From the NCBI GenBank assembly GCA_037179515.1, contig JAXCGZ010007647.1, positions 83,501 through 147,500 on the forward strand: a DNA stretch of 64,000 bases. Reading direction: 5' to 3'. This document shows positions 22,985 to 38,680 of the stretch, one piece after another. Position 1 is the first letter of the stretch. Every line of letters begins with the position of its first letter. The stretch is from Halocaridina rubra. Lineage: Eukaryota > Arthropoda > Malacostraca > Decapoda > Atyidae. The notes under the pieces were generated by a model that ran no database searches, was not told the DNA's origin, and saw nothing but the letters and a program-made list of their open reading frames with translations. Both the position numbers and the translations under genes were made by a program.

Positions 22985-23345
22985 CATTCTTAGTGATTCT
23001 TAAGAAGCTGCAAGTTGTGACAAGAATAAGTGTAAATGTCTTGGAGTGGATAAAGACTTATTTGAAGGAAGGGAGAAGGAACGAAGGAAGGAAAGACTGG
23101 AAGGAGCTTAGCAATGGGGGTTCCGTAGGAATCAATTTTAGGGGCACTTCCATTCGTTATACTGTACAAGTCAATGATCTGTCGGAGTATGTAAATGCAA
23201 TTTTTGAGTATTTTTTGCAGATCGAGAAGAGAGTAAAAGACAAAAGAGGTAGTAAAGAACTTCAAGAAAGACCTAAACAGTGTGCATGAAGGCGGACAAG
23301 TGGCAAATGAAATTAAGTCATTCAAAATTGTAAAATGAAGAGATA
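22985..23345 (+). mobile_element. Family 1 LINE, short RT fragment
   Basis: TTAAGAAGCTGCAAG and GTCTTGGAGTGGATAAAGAC match the family 1 RT region encoding KKLQxMARIGxNVLEWIKTY. Downstream pieces match the FADD region poorly, with frameshifts. It follows the AT array at 22794-22937. Confidence 0.7.
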
Positions 23346-23454
23346 GAATACCTGAATACAAGAGTATTCACGGTCTTAGATACAATGCACAAATTGTGAA
23401 CCACTCGTTGTATTTTGCTGATGTTAATACCGATATAATGTGCTCATAGGATGG

Positions 23455-23545
23455 ATTCGGTTTTACGTCACGAACTCCCTTTTCTACTAAGGGCTAGGAC
23501 GGTTGCCTTCTTACGAAGGACTTGTTTTGGCAGACAAGCGATCAA
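23455..23545 (-). mobile_element. SINE 3' body fragment, same family as 22585 and 25652
   Basis: CGGTTTTACGTCACGAACTC and GGTTGCCTTCTTACGAAGGA match the 3' body of the SINE at 25652-25849. The tRNA head is missing. Confidence 0.7.
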
Positions 23546-23639
23546 ATCATACTGGTATAAACATGTGTGACTGTAAACGAAGTTTTTTCAAGTTCTTAAC
23601 TTCAAAAATTCATGTGGCATAATCGCTTTCAAAAGTTAA

Positions 23640-23860
23640 AGTTTGCGGCTTTAGCCCTCCTTTCAGAGGCATCGCCCCTGCTCTGGCGAGCGTCAGCCGG
23701 TGCAAGCCCCAACCTCCCACTGGGGTGTCCAGCCACAGCAGTAGCCTTCCAGTAAACTGCTTAAACTCTCGGTCCTGAACTGGAACCGATCTGTCGACCT
23801 CGCGAATGAGAGGCCAGTGCGTTACCACTGCACTAGCCAGAAGGCTATAATAATCCCCTG
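23640..23860 (-). mobile_element. tRNA-derived SINE, second family
   Basis: On the minus strand, TCTGGCTAGTGCAGTGGTAA is a good A box context and GATCGGTTCCAGTTCAGG a B box. Between them CACTGGCCTCTCATTCGCG could be an anticodon arm relic. The body is GC-richer than its surroundings. Confidence 0.75.
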
Positions 23861-24059
23861 GAATTTTTATGTGAATACATCGCTGTTCGTTGCCAGTACT
23901 TGCTGTAAAATGCATTTTTAAATTCTTATTCTGCAATTTGCTTTAAATGCATTTTTAAATGTTTATCTTATATTTTACGTTATGGAACTCATATATCGTA
24001 TGTTGCAATACTGAATAAGGAATGTTATATATCTCTTTGGAATTTATATACTCTGTGGT

Positions 24060-24150
24060 CTGGGGTGACGATTCGTCAGGTGTTGTAGGTTAGGATGACA
24101 ATTCTTCAGGTGGGATCTCACGGGGTGACGATTCTTCAGGTGGGCATTAT
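24060..24150 (+). repeat. Three tandem copies of a roughly 30-bp unit
   Basis: GGGGTGACGATTCGTCAGGT, GGATGACAATTCTTCAGGTG and GGGGTGACGATTCTTCAGGT follow each other at about 30-bp spacing. Confidence 0.75.
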
Positions 24151-24232
24151 GAGAAAATACAAAGAAAGGGGATCCTTAGTTCACTAGCCCCGCCCCATCT
24201 AGTCAAATTTTACGACACCCTGAGAGCAAGGT

Positions 24233-24235
<3 letters not shown>

Positions 24236-24309
<74 letters not shown>
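24236..24309. repeat. (AT)n microsatellite, left flank of the palindromic array
   Basis: About 74 bp of AT, directly before the inverted array. Confidence 0.97.
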
Positions 24310-24312
<3 letters not shown>

Positions 24313-25450
24313 TCATTTTTTACCCCGACCGGGACTCGAACCTAGGACTTATAATTACTAAGTCAAGGCGCTACCAACTACTCACCACAGAAGGTTAAAA
24401 GGAATCCAATCTAATAGCTTATATCTGCTATACTTAGGATGATGAACGCATTCTAACTGAATGCCACTATCTTCATATTACAGATTCCCCAACCTCACTC
24501 GTGGCTTCATTTTCGCATTTAATTCAATTCCCAATTTCATTCGGGCTATACAATAATCAATTAAGCACATTACATATGTGAAAGCATGAATCATCATTTA
24601 CCCCGACCGGAACTCGAACCTAGGACTTATAATTACTAAGTCAAGGCGCTACCAACTACACACCACAGAAGGTTAAAAGGAATCCAACCTTATAGCTTAT
24701 ATCTGCTATACTTAGGAGTAAACGCATTCTTATATCTGCTAAGTATAGCAGATATAAGCTATAAGGTTGGATTCCTTTTAACCTTCTGTGGTGTGTAGTT
24801 GGTAGCACCTTAACTTAGTAATTATAAGTCCTAGGTTCGAGTTCAGGTCGGGGTAAAAAATGATTCATGTTTTCACATATGTAATGTGCTTAATTGATTA
24901 TTGTATAGCCCGAATGAGATTGGGAATTGAATTAAATGCAGAAAAGAAGCCACGAGTGAGGTTGGGGAATCTGTAATATGAACATAGTGGCATTCAGTTA
25001 AAATGCGTTCATTCCTAAGTATAGCAGATATAAGCTATAAGGTTGGATTCCTTTTAACCTTCTGTGGTGTGTAGCTGGTAGCGCCTTGACTTAGTAATTA
25101 TAAGTCCTAGGTTCGAGTCCCGGTCAGGGTAAAAAATGATTCATGTTCTCACATATGTAATGTGCTTAATTGATTATTGCATAGCCCGAATGAGATTGGG
25201 AATTAAATTAAATGCGAAAATAAAGATACGAGTGAGGTTGGGGAATCTGTAATATGAAGATAGTGGCATTCAGTTAGAATGCGTTCATTCCTAAGTATAG
25301 CAGATTTAAGCTATAAGGTTGGATTCCTTTTAACCCTCTGTGGTGTGCAGTTGTTAGCGCCATGACTTAGTAATTATAAATCATAGGTTCGAGTCCTGGT
25401 CGGGGTAAAAAGTGATTCATGTTCTCACATATGCAAAATATGCTAAATTG
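24310..25450. repeat. Inverted (palindromic) tandem array of a tRNA-Ile-like repeat of about 280 bp
   Basis: About five units are present. Two run on the minus strand (24310-24725), then orientation flips near 24735 and three run on the plus strand (to about 25440). Each contains a tRNA-like core: GGTAGCGCCTTGAC, an anticodon arm ACTTA-GTAATTA-TAAGT (five paired bases, loop with T33 and AAT at 34-36, as in isoleucine tRNA) and B box TAGGTTCGAGTCCCGG. The acceptor stem does not pair, so they are SINE-type relics and not working tRNAs. The units share a body from CATATGTAATGTGCTTAATT to CCTTTTAACCTTCTGTGG. AT arrays flank both sides. Confidence 0.88.
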
Positions 25451-25650
<200 letters not shown>

Positions 25651-25651
25651 T

Positions 25652-26542
<891 letters not shown>

Positions 26543-26628
26543 ATTACCTAATTGTTTACCTAATTGTGTTTACGGGAAAGATCCCAAAGCTCGTATCTTC
26601 CCGTATCCTCATCGGTTCCATTTTATAC

Positions 26629-29480
26629 TTAGTAATACTTATCATACCTGTCCTTAAAACTATGGATTGAGATAGCATTAACTACCTCCTCGCTTAGCCA
26701 ATTCCAATTATCAACTACTCTTACACTGAAAAAGTATTTCCTTACATCCTGCAAAGAAGTTTTCTTACGAAGCTTCAAACTATGACCTCTAGTTCTAGAG
26801 CCAGCCATATCAAAATATCGATCCCTATCCACTCTATCATAACCATGAAGGAATTTAAAGACTGTCACCATATCCCCCCTCACTCTTCTAGCTTCGAGTG
26901 ATGGTAAGTCTAATTCCCTCAGCCTCTCATCATAACTGAGATTGCGTATTTCTGGCACCAGTTTCGTGGCATGTCTTTGAACTTTTTCAAGCTTAGCTAT
27001 GTGCTTTTTCAAGTCCGGATTCCAAAAGGGGGCTGCATATTCGAGTTTTGGCCTCACATAGGTTACATAAATATTTCTGAACATTTCCTTGTCCGTGTGC
27101 CTGAAGGCTACCCTTACATTTGATAAGAATGCATATGCTGCCCTTACTATGCCATTTATATGTATTTCTGAAGACAAATCTGCCAGTATGTTTACTCCTA
27201 GATCTCTCTCATTTTCTGTCTCTTGAAGTTGTACTCCAGCCACCGAGTAGTCAAGCTTGGGCCTTCTTGCACTTGTACCCATTCTCATTACCTTACATTT
27301 TGAAGTATTGAATTTCATTAGCCACTTTTCTGACCACTCATGCAGATTATTTAGATCCTCCTGAAGTTCTCTACCATTGTTCTCGTTTTTTACTTTCTTC
27401 ACAATCTTTGCATCATCTGCAAACATATTCATGAATGAATTTACAGACTCTGGTAGGTCATTTACATATACAAGGAACAAAAGTGGCCCTAAAACTGAAC
27501 CCTATGGAGCTCCACTACTAACTCTTCTCCATTCAGACACTGAGTGTCTTACTCTAACCCTCTGTTCCCTTCCTTCTAAGTAAGTTTTTATCCATTCCAA
27601 AACATTTCCACCTATTCTAGCCATTGATTGCAGCTTCCTAATAAGTCTCCCATGTGGAACAGTGTCAAACGCTTTCTGGAAGTCTAGGAATATGCAATCT
27701 GCCCAGCCCTCTCTTTCTTGTAAGATTTGGCTTACCTCATCATAAAATTCTAATAAGTTTGTTACTGTTGATCTACCTTCTCTGAAGCCATGTTGCCTCA
27801 CTGACAAAAAGTTGGATTCCAGGTGAAGAGAGATATGTTTCCTTAGTAGTTTCTCCATAACTTTGCAACTATGCTGGTCAAGGAAACTGGTCTATAGTTC
27901 AGAGCCGTATCCCTCCTTCCCTTTTTGAAGATAGGTATCACATTTGCTTGTTTCCAGCATCTTGGAATCTCCCCCGACTCCAGTGACTCCTTAAATATGA
28001 TACTTAGTGCCACTGATATTGTGTTTGCGCATTTTTTAAGCACATGAGGGGATATGTCATCAGGACCTGTAGCTTTATGAACATCTAAATCCATCAGCGC
28101 TTTGCATACCTCTGTGGCTGTAAGGTTGATGTTCTCTAATACCGGCCCTTGAGCTTCTATCACTGCAATCTGAGGGGGTGGGGTATTTTCTACTGTAAAT
28201 GCTGACTGAAACTCCTTGTTCAATTCTTTGCAGATCTCTTCATCCGTCTCAGTGATGCTTCCATCCGCTCTCTTTAGCCTTAAAACCTGTTCTTTTACCT
28301 TCAGTTTTCCTCTGATAAAGCTGTGGAAAAGCTTGGGATTTTCTTTAGCCTTCCTGGTGATGTCCCTCTCATAGTCTCTCTCTGCCTCTCTCCTTTTACT
28401 TAGGTAGTCATTTCTTGCTCTTTTGTAGGTTTGCCAGGCATTTATGTTTTTTCTCCTCCTATACCTTTTCCAGCATTTGTCTCTCCACTCCTTAGCTATT
28501 TTACACCCATTATCGAACCATTTCTCTCTGGCATGAATTACACCTACTTTGGTGACAGGTATGCAGCAATCTACTATCTTCCCATATTTCTCACAAAAGA
28601 TGTCATACATTTCTTGTACAGATTTGTTGTAAAATAAGGTTCTCCAGTCAATAACTGCAAAAAGCTCATTCATTTTGATGTAATCTCCTTTCGGATAGTT
28701 CCTCCTCATGTCCTCAGTGCCTCTACTCTCAGGAAGAATATCTTCAATGATATACTCCATCAACAACACACAGTGGTCACTCTTCCCAATTGGTGGTTCA
28801 TACTCAATTTTTTCAATATTCAACACATTATCTGTGAACACTAGATCAAGTAGTGATGGCTCATCCCCACCCCTGGCCCTTGTTGGTTCCATTACATGTT
28901 GGTGTAGGAAATTCCCTTGTACGCAATCTAGGAATCTTGCCCCGAATGAGTCCTCACCACTGTGTGGGTCAAGATTTATCCAATCTATCTCTTTATGATT
29001 AAAGTCTCCCATAATCAAAATCCTACATTTTTTTTCCCGTGCCATGTTAACAACTGAGTTTATGACGTCAATAGTACCTATATGACTTTCCTCATAAACT
29101 TCAAGCCTATTTTGGTTCCTTGGTGGGTTGCATACAACAGTTATTATAATGCTCTCTGACCCAGTATTTATGCGAGCAACAAGAAATTCCTTGAACTCAC
29201 TTTCTATAGCCAAGTTTATTTCTTCGACTTGAATCCTTTCACTTATGAGCAGTGCTATCCCTCTACCAGTCCTCTCAGATCTTTCAACCCTTAGTATTCT
29301 GAAACCCTTAGGAAAAACTGTGACACTGTTTATGTCCTCACTCATCTTAGTCTCTGCAATTGCTACTATATCTGCCTTACTGTTGTGAATCCTATCTTTT
29401 AATTCTACTGCCTTACCAGCTAATCCATCAGCATTTGTGTATAACAATCTTAATGAGGCCCCATCCCCTGATCTTCTGTC
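26629..29480 (-). pseudogene. LINE family 1 ORF2: AP endonuclease and reverse transcriptase, two lesions
   Basis: Endonuclease motifs: LRLLYTNADGL at the start, DIVAIAETK (catalytic Glu), RILIMGDFNHKEIDW and PIGKSDHCVLL. RT motifs: HKATGPDDISPHVLKK, IPIFKKGRRD then YRPVSLTSI, FLDFQKAFDTVPHG (first Asp) and MFADDAKIVKKV (catalytic FADD). The thumb and C-terminal region end [14 protein letters not shown] one-base deletion near 27865 (AGTTGCAAAG where other copies have AGTTTGCAAAG) shifts the frame, and a stop at 27502-27504 lies where other copies read Gln in SSGVPQGS. The true N-terminus precedes 29447 in the same frame; no ATG is visible there. Confidence 0.92.
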
Positions 29481-30529
29481 ATTATCTTCTTTATCTCCCC
29501 TTTGTCTGGAAGAACTCTGTAATGATAATTTTTCTTCTCTTCTTCATTTCTTTCATCATTTAACCTTCTTGCCTCTTGCAACAAGTTTTTGATCTTTCCC
29601 ATCTCTTCCTGTGTTCTGTATTGTCTAATGAACACTTCTTTGAATTCTTGAAGGTCTTTTAGACTTTTTATTCTCAACAATATTTCCCTACATGTTTCCC
29701 CTCTCTCAAAGGTTACTTTTGTTGGTCTCGGCTTTCCTTCCCTCGAATATTTACCTAGTTGGTGTATGTTTACAATATCCTCAGGACCACATACTACTAC
29801 AAGCTTTCTTATCAGGTCTACAACCCTAGCTTTGTTTTCTTCAAGTCTCCCGTGCCATGTTGGCTCCTGGGACTCGCTTATGCCTGAGATTACCACTGTC
29901 TTCTCCTTATCAAGTGCCTGTCTGATGAGTGGGTTTGCCCTTTCCATCACAACGTCTTTCATTTTTTAGATTACTGTTTCTTTATAGTTAACTGTTTGTA
30001 TGTTTTCCAGTGCCACCACCTTTACAGCCTCTTTTACTGCCACATTCCCCTTTAGTGCATCAGCAAAGGAAGTTTTCATGGCATCATTTTCCATATTCAG
30101 CTCCTGGAACTCTTTTCTGAACTGTTCAATGTTTTCCTTAATCTGGACATTCCAAGCAGCAATCTCGTCTCTCTCAGAAGAGAGCAGTGATCTAACATCT
30201 AATTCCTTTAGGTTGTCATTCAGCTGTTTGTTTTTATCTTCTTGTTTAGAAAGTCTAGATTCTAGTTGACTCTTTTCCCCTTCCAGCTTCTCTGTTCTTT
30301 TTTCTAGTTCCTTTCTCTCCTGCCCTTGTGCTTTATTTGCTTCCTCCAAAGATCTTATTTGCTCTCTGAGTGTTTCATTCTCTTTCATTTCTCCATCCAT
30401 ATTCTGAATTTTATCATCAAGGCTTATAACCATTTCCTCTAAATTCTTGATTTTCTGTTTGAGTCTCCTGATGGCTACCCCTCCTACCGACCCATGGATG
30501 GGAGAGGTTTGGGACAGAGATGGCGTCAT
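29450..30529 (-). pseudogene. LINE family 1 ORF1: coiled coil and nucleic-acid-binding C-terminal part, one stop
   Basis: The two halves (30529-29966 and 29962-29450) are in the same frame, split by one TAA at 29966-29968, giving about 359 codons in total. Residues 20-140 are a long coiled coil (LEEMVISLDDKIQNMDGEM and following heptads). The second half has EDIVNIHQLGKYSREGKPRP, CREILLRIKSLKDLQ and FIRQYRTQEEMGKIKNLL, which resemble the RRM/C-terminal part of L1-like ORF1 proteins that bind RNA as trimers. The frame ends QGMGPH at 29450, and the ORF2 frame overlaps it. Confidence 0.88.
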
Positions 30530-30600
30530 TTTTATGTCCTCCCTCTCACAGAATATAGAAAGAAGACGAGAAAGAGGAAAAAAAAAAAGAGAAAAACTTT

Positions 30601-31307
30601 TAATTAAGCTTCACACCGAATTTTTATATCTCCATATAAGTGCTATTTAGTGACTCAGTTTATCTCTTTTCTGGTAACACACATCTTAACTTAAAAACTT
30701 GACCATGGTAATTTAAGGATAAAAAGAAAAAGAAAAAAAATGCAACAAAACAAAAGTCAAACTTGAAGGAAAAATTCGAACCTGTGTCTGAGGTGGCACC
30801 CACCTGTTTCTGCTATATATTCTTCCTAACTGATAAACTCACTTGCTAACCAAGCTATGTTATATTTAACTCAATATATATACAAAATAAAAACAAAATA
30901 GTAAAAGAGAAAGCTAAAAGAAAAGCAAAAAAAAAAATGAAGAAAATAAGACAGCTGTACTACTTGGCAACTTAACTCAGTACTGTTGACAGGTGGATAT
31001 TTGTGGGTTTTTTTTATTATTCAATTATTTCGTGTATCAAACTAACTAACAAGTTAATATAAATGGGAAGGATACTGATTTTAACAATATATGGAACCAC
31101 ATGATCAGGTAAACGGCTTAAGAGCTTTCCCCAGTTTACACAAAAAATTAGGTAATGTGATGTGATGGCTTCACCTCTGGCAACTCTTCTAAATTTCCTT
31201 CAAGGCAGAACTGGACGGCAGCTTCTCTCTCCCCTCACGAAAAATGTTCTCAATTTTTTTCCTTTAATATTTTGGACAGTCTCGTCATACAACAAATATA
31301 AGTTTTG
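30601..31307. other. AT-rich stretch with a possible SINE head
   Basis: On the minus strand near 30760-30870, TAGCTTGGTTAGCAAGTGAG and ACACAGGTTCGAATTTTTCC could be the A and B boxes of a decayed SINE. No protein-coding signal is seen. Confidence 0.4.
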
Positions 31308-31584
<277 letters not shown>

Positions 31585-31936
31585 AAGACATGCCACGAAA
31601 CTGGTGCCAGAAATACGCAATTCCTGTTATGATGAGAGGCTGAAGGAAGTAGACTTACCATCACTCGAAGCTAGAAGATTGAGGGAGGATATAGTGACGG
31701 TTTTCAAATTCCTTCATGATTATGACAGAGTCGATAGGGATCGATATTTTAATATGGCTGGCACTAGAACTAGAGGTCATAGCTTGAATCTTCATAAGAA
31801 AACTTCCTTGCAGGATGTAAGGAAGGGCATTTTAGTGAAAGAGTAGTTGATAATTGGGATTCGCTAAGCGAGGGGTAGTTAATGCTAACTCAAACCATAA
31901 TTTTAAGGACAAGTATGGAAAGTATCACTAAGTACA
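31585..31936 (+). mobile_element. Family 1 LINE, C-terminal fragment (chain copy 1)
   Basis: Begins at AAGACATGCCACGAAACTGG (RT C-terminal [11 protein letters not shown]) and runs to the ORF2 stop and TAAGTACAAAATGGA of the 3' UTR. There it joins without a tail to the endonuclease start of the next copy. Frameshifted near 31830. Confidence 0.88.
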
Positions 31937-32324
31937 AAATGGATATAGTAGCAGTTACAGAGATTAAGTGAAGTGAGGACTTAAACAGTGTCACAGTTTT
32001 TCCTAATGGCTTCAGAATATTAAGGGTTGAAAGATCTGAGAGGACTGGCGGAGGGATATCACTGCTCAAAAGTTAAAGGGTTCAGGTTGAAGAAACAAAC
32101 TTTGCTGTAGAAGGTGAGTTCAAGGAATTTCTTATTGCTAGCATTAATACTGGGTCAGAGAACATTATAATAACTGTTGTATATAACCCACCAAGGAACC
32201 ATCATAGGCTAGAAGTGTATGAGGAAAGTCATACAGGTACTATTGTAGTCATAAACTCAGTTGTTAACATTACACGGGAGAGAAAACGTAGAATTTTGAT
32301 TATGGGAGATTTTAATCATAGAGC

Positions 32325-32757
32325 AATCAAACAAACAAACAAACAAACATTTATTTCCATTTTGTACAATGGTTATTCAACATTAATAGTAACTTATAAG
32401 TAGACATGTAATTAAACTAATAAATAAGAGGGTTAGACATATAGTTAAATTAAATGTAGCTTTCATAGAAAATAATAATGCTGTAAAAAAATGTTAACAA
32501 TAATGTTAATAATAAGTAGTAAGTATGCCACTAGATACAGGATCGTTATTATCGGCATCATTTCCTATTTGTTTCCTTACAATGAGAATAATTAGTTCTT
32601 AATGAGCAGCAACTATTTGTCCAAAGAAAACTATATAGTTTGCCTTTGAAAGCTGTGAAGGAGGATGCATTTTTAAGATGCTCTGGAATATTATTCCAGA
32701 GTGTTGGCCCTTTGATAGTGATCATCTTTGAACCTGCTTCTGTGTTTGTTCTGTGAA
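32325..32757 (-). mobile_element. Nested LINE 3' end of another family
   Basis: Interrupts the endonuclease region of the surrounding LINE. On the minus strand it encodes HRTNTEAGSKMITIKGPTLW, then NNIPEHLKNASSFTAFKGKL, the usual C-terminal GPxLWNxLPxxL...F pattern of CR1/L2/Crack-type RT proteins, to a stop at 32558. Its tail is TTTG repeats (plus strand CAAACAAACAAACAAAC at 32325-32347). The target duplication is unclear. Confidence 0.82.
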
Positions 32758-34593
32758 TAATAGATTGGATAAATTTTGACCCACACAGTGGTGAGGACTC
32801 ATTCGGGGCAAGATTCCTAGATTGCATGCAAGGGAATTTACTACACCAGCATGTACTGGAACCAACTTGGGCCAGGGGTGGGGATTAGCCATTGCTGCTT
32901 GATCTAGTATTCATAGATAATGTGTTGGATATTGAAAAAAAAAAGTATTTTACCACCAATTGGAAAGAGTGACCACTGTGTGTTGTTTTTGGAGTATATC
33001 TTCAAAGATGTTCTGCCTGAGAGCAGAGGCACTGATAACATGAGGAGGAACTATCCAAAAGGAAATTGCATCAGATTGAATTAGCTTTTTGCAGTTATTG
33101 ACTAGAGGATCTTATTTAACAACAAATCTGTACAAGAAATGCACGACATCTTTTGTGAGGAATATGGGAATATAGTATATTGCTGCATACCTGTCACAAA
33201 ATAGGAGCAATTCATGCCAGAGAGAAATGGTTCAATAATGAGTGTAAGAGAGCTAAGGAGTGGAAAGACAAATGCTGGAAAGGGTATAGGAAGAGAAAAA
33301 ACATAAATGCCTGCAGATTTATAAAAGAGCAAGAAATGATTACCTAAGAGGCAGTGAGAGACTATGAAAGGGATATCACCAGGAAGACTAAAGAAAATTC
33401 CAAATTTTTCCACAGCTTTCAGAGGAAAACTGAAGGTAGTTAAATAGGTTTTCAAGCTTAAGAGAGCAGATGAAAGCATGACTGAGACGGATGAAGAGAT
33501 CTGCAACGAATTAAACAAGGAGTTTCAGTCAGTATTTATAGTAGAAAATATTCCACTCCCTCAGATAGCAGAGATAGATACTCATGGGCCGATATTAAAG
33601 ATCATCATCTTTCAAACGCAGAGGTATGCAAAGCGGTGATGGAGTTAGATATCCATAAAGCTAAAGGCCCTGATGATATATCCCATTATGTATTTAAGAA
33701 ATGTGTTAATTCAATATCAAATGCACTAAGTATTATATTTAAAAAGTCACTGTAGTCAGGGGAGATTCCAAGATGCTGGAAAGAAGCGAGCATGATACCT
33801 ATCTTGAAAAAGGGAAGGAAAGATATGGTTCAAAACGATAGACCTGTTTCCTTGACGAGCATAGCTTGCAAAATTATGGAGAAACTACTAAGGAAACATA
33901 TATCTCATCACTTGGAATCCTTCAACTTTTTCTCAGTGAGACAACATGGCTTCAGAAAAGGTAGATCAACTGTAAGAAATTTATCAGAATTTTATGATGA
34001 GGTAAGCCGAATCTTACAGGAAAGAGAGGGCTGGGAAGATTGCATATTCCCAGACTTCCAAAAACTATTTGACACTGTTCCATACAGGTGACTTATTAAG
34101 AAGCTGCAAGCAATGGCAAGAATAGGTGAAAATATCTTGGAATGGATAAAAACATACTTAGAAGGAAGGGAACAGAGAGTTAGAGTAAGATACTCAGTGT
34201 CTGAATGGAGTAGAGTTAGCAGTGGAGTTCCACAGGGTTCAGTTTTAGGGCCACTTTTGTTTCTTATATATGTAAATACCTACCAGAGTCTGTAAATTAA
34301 TTCATGAATATGTTTGTAGATGATGCAAAGATTGGGAAAGAAGTAAGAAACGAGAGCAATGGTAGAGAACTTCAGGAAGAGCTTGATAGTCTGCATGTGT
34401 GGTCAGAAAAGTGGCTAATGATATTCAATACTTCAAAATGTTAGGTAATGGGAATGGCTACAAGTGCAAGAAGGCCCAAACTTGAATAGTCAATAGCAGG
34501 AGCAGAACTTCAAGAGACAGAGAATGAGAGATCTACAGCAAACATACTGACAGATTTATCTCCGGAAATGCATATAAATGGCATAGTAAGGGC

Positions 34594-36172
<1,579 letters not shown>

Positions 36173-36741
36173 AGCAAATGTAAAGGTAGCTTTCAAGCAC
36201 TTGGACAAAGAAATATACAGAAATATTTATGCAACCTATGTGAGGCCAAAGCTTGAATATGCAGCCCCCTTTTGAAATCCACACATGAAAAAGCACATAG
36301 TTAAGCTTGAAAATTTTTAGAAGAACGCCACGAAACTGGTATAAAAAATACGAAATCTCATTTAAAAGGATAGGCTGAAGGAATTAGGCTTACCATCACT
36401 CAAAGGTAGAAGATTGAGGGGCATATGGTGACGATTTTAAAATTCCTTCAGGATAATGACAGAATGGATAGGGATCGATATATTGATATCGCTGTCACTA
36501 GAACTAGAGGTTATAGTTTGATGCTTGTAAGAAAACTTCTTTGCAGGATGTAAAGAAGTACGTTTTTAAAGTAAGAGTAGTTGATAATTGGAATTCGCTT
36601 AGCGAGGAGGTAGTTAATGGTAACTCAAACCATAGTTTCAAGGACGAGTATGATAAGTATCAATAAGTAGAAAATGGAACCGATTAGGAGACGGAATGTG
36701 ACGAGCTTGGGGCTCTTTCCCGTAAGCACAATTAGGCAATT

Positions 36742-36820
<79 letters not shown>

Positions 36821-36857
36821 TACATACATACATACATACATACATACACACACACGC
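36742..36857. repeat. (AC)n then (ATAC)n
   Basis: Links the 3' tail of chain copy 2 to the truncated start of chain copy 3. Confidence 0.95.
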
Positions 36858-37333
36858 TTGGAATCCGCAATTGAAAAAGCACGTAGTTCATCTTGAAAAA
36901 ATTCAAAGCCATTACACAAAATTTGTGCCAGAAATACGCAATCTCAGTTATGATGAGAGGCTGAGGGAATTAGACTTACCATCACTTGAAGCTTGAAGAT
37001 TGAGGGGGGATATGGTGAGAGTCTTTTAATTCCTTTATGGTTATGATAGAGTGGATTGGGATAGATATTTTGATATGGCTGACTCTAGAACTAGAGGTCA
37101 TAGTTTGAAGCTTCATAAGAAAACTTTTTTACAGGATGTAAGGAAGTACTTTTTTTAGTGTAAGATTTGTTGATAATTGAAATTCGCTAAGCGAGGAGGC
37201 AGTTAAGGCTAACTCAAATCATAGTTTTAAGGACAGGTATGATAAGTATCACTAAGTACAAAATGGAACCAATCAGGAGACGGGAGGTGACGAGCTTTGG
37301 GCTCTTTCCCGTAATCACAATTAGGTAATTGCA
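36858..37333 (+). mobile_element. Family 1 LINE, C-terminal fragment (chain copy 3)
   Basis: Begins TTGGAATCCGCAATTGAAAA (FWNPxLKKH region) and runs to the 3' UTR and CACAATTAGGTAATTGCAC tail. Stops and a frameshift are present. Confidence 0.88.
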
Positions 37334-37389
37334 CATACATATATACATACATACATACAAACATACATACATATATACATAGAGTCAGG

Positions 37390-38660
37390 CAGTGAGGCAA
37401 CATGGCTTCAGAGAAGGTAGATCAACAGTAACAAACTTATTAGAATTTTATGATGAGGCAAGCCGAATCTTACAGGAAAGAGAGGGCTGGACAGATTGCA
37501 TATTGCTAGGCTTCCAGAAAGCATTTGACACTGTCCCATACGGGAGACTTATTAAGAAGCTGCCAGCAATGGCAAGAATAGGTAGAAATGTCTTGGAATG
37601 GATAAAAACTTACTTAGAAGGACGGGAACAGAGGGTTAGAGTAAGTTCCTCAGTGTCTGAATGGAGAAGAGTTAGTAGTGGAGTTCCACAGGCTTCAGAT
37701 TTAGGGCCACTTTTGTTCCTTGTTTGTGTAATTGACCTACCAGAGTCTGTAAATTCATTCATGAATATGTTTGCAGATGATGCAAAGATTGTGAAGAAAG
37801 TAGGAAACGAGAACAATGGTAGAGAACTTCAGGAAGATCTAAATAGTCTCCATGAGTGGTCAGAAAAGTGGCTAATGAAATTCAATACTTCAAAATATAA
37901 GGTAATTAGAATGGGTACAAGTGCAAGAAGGCCCAAGCTTGACTACTCGGTGGCTGGAGTACAATTTTAAGAGACAGAAAATGAGAGAGATCTATTAGTA
38001 AACATACTTGCAGATTTGTCTCCAGAAATACATATAAATGGCTTAGTAAGGGCAGCATGTGCATTCTTATCAAATGTAAGGGTAGCCTTCAGGCACATGG
38101 ACAAGGAAATGTTCAGAAATATTTATGTAACCTATGTGAGGCCAAAACTCGAATAGGCAGCCCTCTTTTGGAATCCGCACTTGAAAAAGCACGTAGCTAA
38201 CCTTGAAAATGTTCAAAGACATGCCATGAAACTGGTGCCAGAAATGCACAATCTCAGTTATGATGAGAGGCTGAGGGAATTAGACTTACCATCACTTGAA
38301 GCTAGAAGATTGAGAGGGGATGGATATGGTGACAGTTTTTAAATTCCTTCATAGTTATGATAGAGTGGATAGGGATCGATATTTTGATATGGCTGGCTCT
38401 TGAAGTAGAGGTCATAGTTTGAAGCTTCGTAAGAAAACTTCTTTGCAGGATGTAAGGAAATACTTTTTCAGTGTAAGAATAGTTGATAATTGGAATTCGC
38501 TAATCAAGGAGGTAGGTAATGCTATCTAAATCCATAGTTTTAAGGACAGGTATGATAAGTATCACTAAGTATAAAATGGAACCGATGAGGAGACGGGAGG
38601 ATACGAGCTTTGGGCTCTTTCCCGTAAACACAATTAGGCAATTACAATTTGGTAATTACA
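37390..38660 (+). mobile_element. Family 1 LINE, RT to 3' end (chain copy 4)
   Basis: Begins CAGTGAGGCAACATGGCTTC after an ACAT repeat (37334-37389). An open RT piece at 37392-37970 shows QKAFDTVPYG, SSGVPQASDLGPLLFL and MFADDAKIVKKV, so both catalytic regions survive. A stop follows at 37968-37970, and more stops follow downstream. The tail CACAATTAGGCAATTACAAT ends at 38660. Confidence 0.9.
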
Positions 38661-38680
38661 TACACACACACACACACACC

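Noticed and set aside
24310..25450. Functional tRNA-Ile genes
   Set aside because: The anticodon and T arms look tRNA-like, but the acceptor stem does not pair and the units continue into a repeated body, so they are SINE-type relics.
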